The position numbers were made by a program, and so were the translations under genes. From positions 62,001 to 126,000 of the forward strand of contig NZ_BDIR01000008.1 in NCBI RefSeq assembly GCF_001895145.1: a stretch of 64,000 bases of DNA. The letters are read 5' to 3'. This document shows, one piece after another, positions 26,679-35,474 of the stretch. Numbering within the stretch: position 1 is the first letter of the stretch; each line of letters opens with the position of its first letter. Source of the stretch: Arcobacter sp. LA11. Lineage in GTDB: Bacteria > Campylobacterota > Campylobacteria > Campylobacterales > Arcobacteraceae. The notes under the pieces were generated by a model, which had not been told where the DNA came from, searched no databases, and was given only the letters and a program-made list of their open reading frames with translations.

Positions 26679-28013
26679 ATGAAACTTTTTTTAATTTTAT
26701 CATTATTTTTTATCAATGCTTTTTCACTAACTTTAGATGAATCGAAACATTTATTAAATAGAACATCTTTTGGATATACAAAAAAAGATTTAAAAACTTT
26801 TCAAAATTTTTCTAAAGAAGAGGCTGTTGATTATTTACTAAAACAAGCTAATACAAAAGATATTTATAAAAAACCAAGAAATATAAAAGAAGTATCTATT
26901 TTTAAAGGAAAGGTTAAAGAACTTTCAAAAGAAGAGAGAAAAAAGCTTAGAAAACAAAGACGTCAAAAAATGTTAGAAATACAAACTTGGTGGCATGAAA
27001 TGATTTTAGATTCTAGGTTTTCTTTTAGAGAGAAGATGACTCTTTTTTGGCATAACCATTTTACAAGTGAATATAGAGTTGTAAAATCACCTTATTTGAT
27101 GTTTAAACAAAATATGCTTTACAGAGAGAATGCATTAGGGAAATTTGATGAACTTTTGCATAAAAGCTCAAAAGATTTAGCAATGCTTATTTATCTTGAT
27201 AGTAACTCAAATAAAAAATCTCATCCTAATGAAAACTATGCAAGGGAGCTTTTAGAGCTATTTACTTTAGGTGAGGGTAATTATACTGAAAATGATATCA
27301 AGGAAGCTGCAAGGGCCTTTACAGGACTTAGAGTTAATAGAAAAAAAGATATATCAATATTAGTTAAAAAACATCATGATAATGGAATAAAAACTTTTAA
27401 AAACCACAGTGGAAATTTTAATGGAACTGATATTATAAATATAGTTTTAAAAGAGGAACAAGTATCTAAATTTATTGTTCAAAAACTATATAAAGAATTT
27501 ATAAATGAAAAGTTTAATATAGGAGAAGTTGAAAGATTAGCTTTGATATTTAGAAAAAGTAATTATGATATTTCTATATTGATGAAAAACTTACTTTTAT
27601 CAGATGATTTTTGGATTGAAGAAAATATGGGAAATATGATTAAATCCCCTGTAGAACTAATAGCTTCATTAGTTAAAAGTTTGAATATAAAACTTAAACA
27701 AAAAGATTATAAATTTATAAGTAAAACTGCCAGAAACTTGGGACAGGATTTATTTAATCCTCCAAATGTTAAAGGGTGGGAGCAAGGAAAAAGTTGGATT
27801 GATTCAACTTCTTTAGTAAACAGAAGTGAATTTATAAAATTGGCTATTAAAAGAAGAGTAAATAATAAAAATATAAAATCATTGAAAATAAAAGATTTTA
27901 GCGATTTTAAAGACTATTTTTATGCATTAAATGTAGAGGGTAAGATGCTTTTTAAGAATAATAAAAAGAACTATTTAACTCTGTTATCAAAACCAATTTA
28001 TAATTTAAAATAG
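26679..28013 (+). CDS. DUF1800 domain secreted protein
   Basis: A 444-residue protein with an N-terminal signal peptide (to about FSLTLDES). Family landmarks are HLLNRTSFGYT, WWHEMILDSRFSFREKMTLFWHNHFTSE, HPNENYARELLELFTLGEGNYTENDIKEAARAFTG and FNPPNVKGWEQGKSWI. DUF1800 proteins are nearly always encoded beside DUF1501 proteins, as here (six bases apart). The function of the pair is not firmly established; roles in surface or periplasmic complexes are discussed for the family. Strongly basic middle segment (EERKKLRKQRRQK). Confidence 0.9.
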   Translation: MKLFLILSLFFINAFSLTLDESKHLLNRTSFGYTKKDLKTFQNFSKEEAVDYLLKQANTKDIYKKPRNIKEVSIFKGKVKELSKEERKKLRKQRRQKMLEIQTWWHEMILDSRFSFREKMTLFWHNHFTSEYRVVKSPYLMFKQNMLYRENALGKFDELLHKSSKDLAMLIYLDSNSNKKSHPNENYARELLELFTLGEGNYTENDIKEAARAFTGLRVNRKKDISILVKKHHDNGIKTFKNHSGNFNGTDIINIVLKEEQVSKFIVQKLYKEFINEKFNIGEVERLALIFRKSNYDISILMKNLLLSDDFWIEENMGNMIKSPVELIASLVKSLNIKLKQKDYKFISKTARNLGQDLFNPPNVKGWEQGKSWIDSTSLVNRSEFIKLAIKRRVNNKNIKSLKIKDFSDFKDYFYALNVEGKMLFKNNKKNYLTLLSKPIYNLK

Positions 28014-28019
28014 GAGTAT

Positions 28020-29174
28020 ATGATGCAAAGAAGAGATTTTGTAAAGTTATCATTATTTTGTGCAAGTGCAATTTTATTTCCTATAGATGTAAAAGCAATT
28101 AGTGGTTCTAAAAAAACATTGATTTTAGTTGAACTTGATGGTGGAAATGATGGATTAAATACTCTTGTTCCTTATAGAAATAAAAATTATTATAAATTAA
28201 GACCTACAATTGGTTTAAAAAAAGAAAAAATAAATGAGATAGAAGAAGATTTTGGATTAAATAAAAGCTTAAGATGGGTTTCAAAGCTTTATAGAGAGAA
28301 GAATTGTGCTTTTATTCATGGGCTTGGTTATGATAAGCCTAATTTTTCCCATTTTAGGTCTATCGAGATAGTTGAAACTGCAAGTAAATCAAATGAGTAT
28401 TTAGATGAAGGTTGGATTTCAAAAACACTTCAAAAATATGATTTAAATGATATGAGACCAGCAAATGCGATACTTCTTGGGAAAAGAAAAAAAGGACATC
28501 TTTTTTCAAAAGATTTAAATATTCTTCAAGTTAAAAATATAAAACAGTTTATACAAAAGGCATCATTTTTAGATGGTATCAAATCAAATGTTAGTATAAA
28601 TAGTAGTTTAGATTTTTTAAATAAAGAGAAAGAGTCAATAAAACGATCAAGTAAATCTTTAGAAAAATATGTTAACAATATAGATATAAAAACAGATTTT
28701 GAAGAGACAGATATTTCAAATGATTTTAAAGAGGCTGCAAGGATAATAAAATCAAAAATAGATATACCTGTAATAAAAATATCTCAAAAAGGATATGATA
28801 CTCACGCAAATCAAATTGAAAGACAAAACAAACTTTTAAAAGAATTTGATAATGCAATAAAAAGTTTTGTTGATGAGTTAAAATTATACAATCTTTTTGA
28901 TGATGTTCTAATTGTGACATACAGTGAATTTGGAAGACGTGTAAAAGAGAATGGAAGTAATGGAACAGACCATGGAACTGCATCTTCTCAATTTGTAATT
29001 GGTGGCAAAGTAAAAGGTGGAATGTACGGTAAAGCTCCAAGTTTAGATAATTTAAAAAAGAACAATTTAATATATACTACTCATTATCGAACTTATTATA
29101 ATACTATTTTGTCTAAATGGTTTAATAATAAAAATAATCAATTTAATAGTTATGACATCTTAAATTTTCTATAA
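28020..29174 (+). CDS. DUF1501 domain Tat-exported protein
   Basis: A 384-residue protein with a twin-arginine signal (QRRDFVKLSLFCASAILFP), so it should be exported folded. The body shows the DUF1501/sulfatase-like fold: LILVELDGGNDGLNTLVPYR, FIHGLGYDKPNFSHFRSIEI, GYDTHANQIERQN, VIVTYSEFGRRVKENGSNGTDHGT and GMYGKAPSL. Metal-binding Asp/His positions of the alkaline phosphatase superfamily appear retained. Either ATG 28020 or 28023 may initiate, both behind an AGGAG site. It forms an operon with the DUF1800 gene. Confidence 0.9.
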   Translation: MMQRRDFVKLSLFCASAILFPIDVKAISGSKKTLILVELDGGNDGLNTLVPYRNKNYYKLRPTIGLKKEKINEIEEDFGLNKSLRWVSKLYREKNCAFIHGLGYDKPNFSHFRSIEIVETASKSNEYLDEGWISKTLQKYDLNDMRPANAILLGKRKKGHLFSKDLNILQVKNIKQFIQKASFLDGIKSNVSINSSLDFLNKEKESIKRSSKSLEKYVNNIDIKTDFEETDISNDFKEAARIIKSKIDIPVIKISQKGYDTHANQIERQNKLLKEFDNAIKSFVDELKLYNLFDDVLIVTYSEFGRRVKENGSNGTDHGTASSQFVIGGKVKGGMYGKAPSLDNLKKNNLIYTTHYRTYYNTILSKWFNNKNNQFNSYDILNFL

Positions 29175-29200
29175 TAAAAATAAAAAATTAAGGAGCCATA

Positions 29201-29698
29201 ATGGCAAAAGAACATGCTTTCGATATATCTGCAAAATTAGATATGCAAGAGATGAAAAATGCAGTTGTTCAAGCTCAAAAAGAGATGGATAATAGGTATG
29301 ATTTTAAGGGTATAACAAAAGAAATAGATTTTAATCAAGGAGCTAAGACTCTTACAATCACTTCATCTAGTGATAATAAAGTTGATGCAATTTATGATAT
29401 TTTGATTACAAAAATGAATAAAAGAGGATTATCTATAAATTCCCTAGATGAGGCAAAAAAAGATGATAGTTCAGGTGGAAATAGAAAATATGTTTATGCA
29501 ATTATAGACTCAATTAAACAAGATGAGGCAAAAACAATACAACTTGAAATCAAAAAATTAAAGTTAAAAGTAAAAGCTGTGAATCAAGGTGATGAGATAA
29601 GAGTTACTGGGAAAAATATTGATGATTTACAAACAATAATGAAACATCTTAAATCTTTAGATTTCAAATCTCCATTAGTATTTGATAATTTTAAATAA
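29201..29698 (+). CDS. yajQ: YajQ family nucleotide-binding protein
   Basis: A 165-residue protein of the YajQ/UPF0234 family, members of which bind cyclic di-GMP and act as regulators in some bacteria. The opening AFDISAKLDMQEMKNAVVQAQKEMDNRYDFKG and end RVTGKNIDDLQTIMKHLKSLDFKSPLVFDNFK are diagnostic. In a genome with many GGDEF proteins, a role as effector is plausible but not shown. AAGGAG precedes the start and a strong terminator follows. Confidence 0.95.
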   Translation: MAKEHAFDISAKLDMQEMKNAVVQAQKEMDNRYDFKGITKEIDFNQGAKTLTITSSSDNKVDAIYDILITKMNKRGLSINSLDEAKKDDSSGGNRKYVYAIIDSIKQDEAKTIQLEIKKLKLKVKAVNQGDEIRVTGKNIDDLQTIMKHLKSLDFKSPLVFDNFK

Positions 29699-29701
29699 TA
29701 G

Positions 29702-29727
29702 ATATAGAAGGATTAATCCTTCTATAT
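29702..29727. terminator. Bidirectional hairpin terminator
   Basis: An 11-bp stem centred on GGATTAATCC with a four-base loop, lying between the convergent yajQ and histidine kinase genes and followed by a T-rich stretch. Confidence 0.8.
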
Positions 29728-29764
29728 AAGTTTTATTCATTGTTGATAAAAAAGTAGAATTAAA

Positions 29765-31681
29765 TTATGAGTTTGTAAGAGGTAATGTTATTGTAAAAAT
29801 TGCACCAGTATATTTCGTATTTTCATATTCGTAATTTGTATTGTCAACTTCAATTGTTCCTTTAATATGTCTTGATATTATTTCCTGAGACATATACAAT
29901 CCTATACCTGTACCTTGGGATTTATGTTTTGTAGTGAAATATGGTTCAAAAATTCTATTTATGATATTTTCTGGTATTCCTCCTGCATTATCTTTGATTT
30001 TAATGATAACTTTGCTCTCTTTTTTATAGATGTCTAAAAAGATATATTTAGGTATGTTTTTATTATCAATTAGAGCATCCTTTGCATTATTAATAATATT
30101 TAATAATACTTGAAGTAGTTCTCTTTCATAACTACTAATTGTTATGTCCTCAACCTTTTGAATAATTTCTATTTGATTTATTTTTAATTGAGAAGCAAGA
30201 AGTTTAATTGTTTTTTTAATCGCAGTATTAAGTTCAAATCTAATTTTTTCTTTATCTGGTTTAAAAAAGTCTCTGAAATCTTCAATTGTTTCAGATAGAT
30301 GATTAGCTGATGAATTTATACTGTTGATTGATTCATCTAAAAAAGTATCTGAGAGATTATCCATATCTTTTTGTAACTTTATTCCCGAAGATGCAGTTGT
30401 AATAACTGATAAAGGTTGTCTCCATTGATGTGCAATATTTTCCATCATTTCACCCATTGCTGCAAGTTTGGTTTTTTGTGCCAATAGATTATATTGTTTT
30501 TTATTCTCTTTTATATAAGATTCTATACTATTTTTATATGTTTTAAATTTTCTTTCTATGATATTAGATAGATACAATGATAGAAGTAATAAAATTAATG
30601 TAATTATCACTGTAAAAATAAGTAGGTTTTTTAAATTTTCATTATACTTTGCTGTTAATTCCCTCTTCTTTTTATTAATTAGTTTTTGAACATCATCTTT
30701 ATAAAACCCAGTACTAATTACCCAGTTCCATTTTGGTATAGTTTTTAAATATATTATTTTTGAAGAAACTTTGTCTGAGTTAGGTTTATAAAAATCTAAA
30801 TATACAAATCCTTTTTTTTCATTTATTGTTTTTTCTATCTTTTTTATAGCTTTAATATCATTTAGTGTTCTTAATTTTTTTAATGCATTTTTGCCTATTA
30901 ACTCTTTGTTTACATGACTTATATAGTTATTATTGCTATCTGTTACAATGAAATATCCATTTTCACCAAATTTAAACTTATTAATTTGTGAGATAATCTT
31001 TTTTTGAATATCTTTTGTAAAATCATCTAGGTATTCACCTGTACCTAAAAACCAATCTAACTCATAGATATTTTTTACAAAACCAATCTTTTTAAATTCT
31101 CTATTGTCACCTTTTATTTTTCTCCAGTGCCATTCTTGATAGGATTCTTTTTTATCTTTTAATAAAGCAAGAGATTCTCTTAAGACATAAATACCTTTTG
31201 TATCTTTATAATTAATAAGGTTTGTCCCTTCTAGTTTTGGAATTAAAGGGTGAATAATATTTGTAGCTTCTTTGTCATATACGAAAAAGTAGCCTCTATT
31301 ATTGTTAAATCTAATATCTTTTATTGCAGCTCTTATTATTTGTGTGATTTCTTCTTTTGTATGAGTCTTTTTATTTTGATTATATATATTTGTAATTATT
31401 GTATGAGCTTCATTAACTCTACTTATAAGGGAATCTTTGAGATGTTCTTCTGTGTTTTTTTGCTCATCAATAACATAATTATATATGTGTTCAATTTGTT
31501 CTTTTATAACTTGCTTTTTATTCTCAATAAATTCTTCTTGAGTATTCTTTTTTATTCTTTTAAGTTCAGATTTATTCTCAAAATAAAGAAATGTAGTTAT
31601 AATTATTGACAAAAATAATATTAGTGATGGCAATGCATATCTTATTACTAGTATTAATAAATTTTCATTTTTAAAGTTCAT
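29765..31681 (-). CDS. Cache-domain sensor histidine kinase
   Basis: A 638-residue membrane kinase. A helix near residues 8-30, a periplasmic sensor of two Cache_2-like modules ([19 protein letters not shown] and FGENGYFIVTDSNNNYISH), and a second helix near 345-365 precede the cytoplasmic part. The phospho-accepting histidine is in MMENIAHQWRQPLSVI, and ATP-binding motifs are IINNAKDAL (N box), IKDNAGGIPENI (G1), FEPYFTTKHKSQGTGIGLYMSQEII (F and G2). No response regulator is adjacent. The sensor resembles that of the chemoreceptor at 9585. Confidence 0.92.
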   Translation of the reverse strand: MNFKNENLLILVIRYALPSLILFLSIIITTFLYFENKSELKRIKKNTQEEFIENKKQVIKEQIEHIYNYVIDEQKNTEEHLKDSLISRVNEAHTIITNIYNQNKKTHTKEEITQIIRAAIKDIRFNNNRGYFFVYDKEATNIIHPLIPKLEGTNLINYKDTKGIYVLRESLALLKDKKESYQEWHWRKIKGDNREFKKIGFVKNIYELDWFLGTGEYLDDFTKDIQKKIISQINKFKFGENGYFIVTDSNNNYISHVNKELIGKNALKKLRTLNDIKAIKKIEKTINEKKGFVYLDFYKPNSDKVSSKIIYLKTIPKWNWVISTGFYKDDVQKLINKKKRELTAKYNENLKNLLIFTVIITLILLLLSLYLSNIIERKFKTYKNSIESYIKENKKQYNLLAQKTKLAAMGEMMENIAHQWRQPLSVITTASSGIKLQKDMDNLSDTFLDESINSINSSANHLSETIEDFRDFFKPDKEKIRFELNTAIKKTIKLLASQLKINQIEIIQKVEDITISSYERELLQVLLNIINNAKDALIDNKNIPKYIFLDIYKKESKVIIKIKDNAGGIPENIINRIFEPYFTTKHKSQGTGIGLYMSQEIISRHIKGTIEVDNTNYEYENTKYTGAIFTITLPLTNS

Positions 31682-31796
31682 GGTGGCAATTATACAAAAA
31701 TTATATGATTTTAATGTAATTTTTTTTAGTTATTTCAGTAGTTTATGTATAAATTATGAATAAAATATTGAATTATTATAAATTAAAGGTAAGTAC

Positions 31797-33023
31797 ATGG
31801 ATTACAAGATTTTAGATAAAAATAATATAATCGAATATATTCATTCTATAGAAGAAGTAAAAAATTATTTTAATGCAGATGATTTATATATTGATGAAAT
31901 TGGTGATGGAAATTTAAACTATGTTTTTATAATTAAATCAATTCCAAATCCTAAAAAAGCTTTGATTCTTAAACAAGCAGTTCCATATTTAAGATGTGTA
32001 GGTGAAGAATATCCTTTAAGTAGAGAAAGAATGACTTTTGAGATAAGGGCTTTAGAACAATTTTCAAAAATCACTTCTAATTATATCCCAAAACTTTATG
32101 ATGTTAATGAAGATATGAGTTGTGTTATTATGCAATATTTAGGTGAACATATTATTATGAGACAAGGAATGATAAATAAAACTTTATATCCAAATTTTGC
32201 AGAACATATCTCAACATTTTTAGCACAAAATCTATTTAAAACTTCATCTTTATATTTGAATTCAACAGAAAAAAGAGAACTTATTGATAAATTTAATTCA
32301 AATACTGAATTATGTAAATTAACAGAAGATTTTGTTTTCACATTTGCTTTTATGGAACATGAAACAAATGATGAATATTCTATAAATCATAATTTAGCAA
32401 AAGAATTATTTGAAGATTCAAATTTTAAAAAAGCTGTATTGGGTTTAAAATATAAGTTTATGACTCAAAGTGATGCTTTACTTCATGGTGATTTGCATAC
32501 AGGTTCAATTATGTTAAATCAAGAAGAGACTTTTATTATTGATCCTGAATTTGCTTTTGTTGGACCTTTTGGCTTTGATATTGGCGCTTTGATTGGAAAT
32601 CTTATTATGTCTTATACTTCCCATGTAGCTTTAAATACCCAAGAAGAGTATAGAATATGGATTTTAAAAGCTATTGAAGAAATATTTATAAAATTTGAAG
32701 AAAAATTTTTACATTTATGGAATGAGCAAGAAGAATCAGCCTTAATTGTAAATGGATTTATTCATAATTATGATTTACTAGAATACAAAAAAGAGTTTAT
32801 GTTAAATATTTTCCAAGATGCTTTAGGCTATGCAGCTTGTAAAATGGCTAGAAGAATGTTTGGAATAGCAGGAGTAGCTGATATTAGAGACATAAAAGAT
32901 GAAAAGATAAGAGATTATGCAATTAAAATGACACTTGATATTGCTAAAGTACTTGTAAAAGATCATAAAAATATAACAAAAGTAGAAACTGTATTACATA
33001 TTATCAAGGAAAAAACTAAATGA
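31797..33023 (+). CDS. mtnK: S-methyl-5-thioribose kinase
   Basis: Phosphorylates methylthioribose, which arises from methylthioadenosine after SAM-consuming reactions. The 408 residues show the choline-kinase-like fold: GDGNLNYVFII near the start, LILKQAVPYLR, the catalytic VLHGDLHTGSIML and metal-binding IIDPEFAFVGPFGFDIGAL. It overlaps mtnA by four bases. It presumably draws on nucleosidase product made elsewhere. 5-deoxyribose is also accepted by some MtnK enzymes, which matters for radical-SAM by-products. Confidence 0.93.
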   Translation: MDYKILDKNNIIEYIHSIEEVKNYFNADDLYIDEIGDGNLNYVFIIKSIPNPKKALILKQAVPYLRCVGEEYPLSRERMTFEIRALEQFSKITSNYIPKLYDVNEDMSCVIMQYLGEHIIMRQGMINKTLYPNFAEHISTFLAQNLFKTSSLYLNSTEKRELIDKFNSNTELCKLTEDFVFTFAFMEHETNDEYSINHNLAKELFEDSNFKKAVLGLKYKFMTQSDALLHGDLHTGSIMLNQEETFIIDPEFAFVGPFGFDIGALIGNLIMSYTSHVALNTQEEYRIWILKAIEEIFIKFEEKFLHLWNEQEESALIVNGFIHNYDLLEYKKEFMLNIFQDALGYAACKMARRMFGIAGVADIRDIKDEKIRDYAIKMTLDIAKVLVKDHKNITKVETVLHIIKEKTK

Positions 33024-34096
33024 ATGGAAAGTATAAAGCTTTTTGGTTAAATGAAAATGGATTTGTAGAAGTAATTGATCAAACAAAACTTCCATTTATA
33101 GAAGAAACTGTTGTTTTAAAAAATGCAGATGATGCTATTGTATCTATAAAAGATATGATAGTTCGAGGTGCTGGAGTTATAGGAAACATTGGTGCCCTTG
33201 GAGTTTATTTAGCAGTAAAAGAAAACCAAGACTTAAAATTTATAGTAGAAAAGTCTAAAGAAATTAGAGAATCAAGACCAACTGCTGTAAATCTTATGTG
33301 GGCAGTTGATATTATGCTTGAAGCAATTTTAAATATAAATGAAAATGAAGATTTATTAGAAGTAGCGAAAAGTGCAGCAATAAAAATATGTGATGAAGAT
33401 AGTCAAAGAAGTTCCCTTATTGCAAAATATGGTTGTGATATTTTTGAAGATATTATGAATAAAAAAGGTAAAAAATCAATTAATGTATTAACTCATTGTA
33501 ATGCAGGTTGGTTAGCAATTGTGGATGATGGTTCTGCTTTAGCTCCTATTTATGAAGCAAAAAGAAGAGGTATTGATATTCATGTTTATGTAGATGAAAC
33601 ACGACCTAGAAATCAAGGAGCAAACCTTACAGCTTGGGAATTAGGACAAGATGATATAGAACATACAATTATTCCTGATAATACAGGTGGATATCTGATG
33701 CAACAAGGTTTAGTTGATGTATGTATTGTTGGAGCTGATAGAGTGAGTGCAAATGGTGATGTGGCAAATAAAATTGGTACATATTTAAAAGCTTTAGCAG
33801 CAAAAGACAATGATATTCCTTTTTATGTTGCTATTCCAGAAGGAACACTTGACTTTGAGATTAAAGATGGAGTAAAAGATATTCCCATTGAAACTAGAAG
33901 TGAAGATGAAGTTAAATATATAAAAGGTTTAAATAAAAATGGCGAAGTTGAAGAACTTTTAATAACTCCAAAGAACTCAAAAGCTGTTAATTATGGATTT
34001 GATATTACTCCTGCAAGGTTAGTTACTGGATTAATTACAGAAAAAGGTTTATGTGATACAAATGAGAAATCAATTTATAATAAATTTATAAATTAA
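33020..34096 (+). CDS. mtnA: S-methyl-5-thioribose-1-phosphate isomerase
   Basis: Isomerises methylthioribose-1-phosphate to methylthioribulose-1-phosphate. Of 358 residues, family landmarks are IKDMIVRGAGVIGNIGALGVYLA, RPTAVNLMWAVD, LTHCNAGWLA (catalytic Cys), ETRPRNQGANLTAWEL and the catalytic Asp in VGADRVSANGDVANKIGTY. Translationally coupled to mtnK (ATGA overlap). The later methionine salvage enzymes are not seen in the window; a class II aldolase at 37393 is the only possible continuation. Confidence 0.95.
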   Translation: MNGKYKAFWLNENGFVEVIDQTKLPFIEETVVLKNADDAIVSIKDMIVRGAGVIGNIGALGVYLAVKENQDLKFIVEKSKEIRESRPTAVNLMWAVDIMLEAILNINENEDLLEVAKSAAIKICDEDSQRSSLIAKYGCDIFEDIMNKKGKKSINVLTHCNAGWLAIVDDGSALAPIYEAKRRGIDIHVYVDETRPRNQGANLTAWELGQDDIEHTIIPDNTGGYLMQQGLVDVCIVGADRVSANGDVANKIGTYLKALAAKDNDIPFYVAIPEGTLDFEIKDGVKDIPIETRSEDEVKYIKGLNKNGEVEELLITPKNSKAVNYGFDITPARLVTGLITEKGLCDTNEKSIYNKFIN

Positions 34097-34163
34097 AGAT
34101 TTATTCATTTTTTTTTAATTTTTTTATTATACGCTTTCTTTTATTATTATAAAAGGAAGCCTG

Positions 34164-35384
34164 TTGCTTTTTAGTGGAATACCTAAACTCTTAAATACAT
34201 TTGTATTATCAATTATTTTTCTTAGTATATTTCTTATTTTAAAAAGTTTTCATTTTTATAAAGAACTTAATGACTCTTTTGAAAAAGATATAAAAGCAGA
34301 AGCACGGGTATTAAACGACTATATAATATCTATGAAGGATATTTATCAAAAGCAATTATTTAAAAGTGGATTGGAGTTAAATGAAAAAACTCTTGGTTTT
34401 ATACCTGCACATGCATCTTCTTTAATTCCTGAAAATTTTAAAAATCAACAAAAATATTATATAAAAAGTGTTTCTGATAGACCTAGAAACAAAAATAATA
34501 AAGCAGATAAAGAAGAGCAAAAGGCAATAGAGTTTTTTAATAAAAATGATGATATTGAATATTTTGAGAAATACAATGAAAATGGAAAACAATATTATCA
34601 ATTTGCAACAAGAATAAATATTGAACAATATTGTTTAAAATGTCATGGAAAAAAAGAGAATGTTCTTCCTATAATAAAAGAAAAATATGATGATTTAGCA
34701 TACAATTATAAACTTGGTGATTTAAGAGGAATTATAAGTATTAAGATTCCTACAGAGAATATAAATAATAAAGTAGATAGCTTTTTTAAAAGAGAATTAA
34801 TCTATATTCTTGTGGTAATTATGTTAATTGGTACTTTATTATATTTAATTTATAAAAAAACAAAGCTCTTAGTAACTCATACTCAAAAAATCGCAACAGA
34901 TTATGCTATGACAGATTCTCTTACAGGCCTTTATAATAGACATTACCTAAAGAATATAGATATAAGTGAGTTTGTATCTAGTGATTATTATATTATATTT
35001 TTTGATATTGATTATTTTAAGAAAGTAAATGATTTATATGGTCATACTTGTGGAGATTTAATATTAAAAGAGTTTTCTATTATCTTAAATTCTTACTCAA
35101 GAAATGATGATATTTTGTGTAGATATGGAGGAGAAGAATTTATTCTAATTATTAAAGATATTGATAAAAATATTTTGGAAAAGAAATTAGAAAAAATAAG
35201 AAAATCTATTGAAGAAAATAAATTTATTTTTCAAGAGAAAAAAATAAATATTACAACTTCAATAGGATATGCAAAAGCAGAAAAAGGTTCTGAATTTATA
35301 ATAGTACTAGAACAGGCAGATAGTGCTTTATATACTGCAAAAGAGAGAGGGAGAAACCAAATTATAGAGTATGAAAGAATATAA
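34164..35384 (+). CDS. Membrane haem-sensor (DUF3365) diguanylate cyclase, second copy
   Basis: A 406-residue paralog of the protein at 12171. One helix near residues 10-28, a periplasmic DUF3365 domain with c-type haem motif CLKCH (157-161) and GDLRGIISIKIPT, a helix near 210-230, then a GGDEF domain. GGEEF (322-326) is intact and the I-site RNDD (313-316) is in place. Start is TTG 34164 with AAGGAAG just upstream. Likely couples periplasmic redox or gas signals to cyclic di-GMP. Confidence 0.88.
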   Translation: MLFSGIPKLLNTFVLSIIFLSIFLILKSFHFYKELNDSFEKDIKAEARVLNDYIISMKDIYQKQLFKSGLELNEKTLGFIPAHASSLIPENFKNQQKYYIKSVSDRPRNKNNKADKEEQKAIEFFNKNDDIEYFEKYNENGKQYYQFATRINIEQYCLKCHGKKENVLPIIKEKYDDLAYNYKLGDLRGIISIKIPTENINNKVDSFFKRELIYILVVIMLIGTLLYLIYKKTKLLVTHTQKIATDYAMTDSLTGLYNRHYLKNIDISEFVSSDYYIIFFDIDYFKKVNDLYGHTCGDLILKEFSIILNSYSRNDDILCRYGGEEFILIIKDIDKNILEKKLEKIRKSIEENKFIFQEKKINITTSIGYAKAEKGSEFIIVLEQADSALYTAKERGRNQIIEYERI

Positions 35385-35474
35385 TATATTAAGCTATTTA
35401 GTATTTTTTATAGGATAAAATAATTTTTTATATGGATATAATTTATTTAATTTAAATGTGTAGGATGGAAAAAA

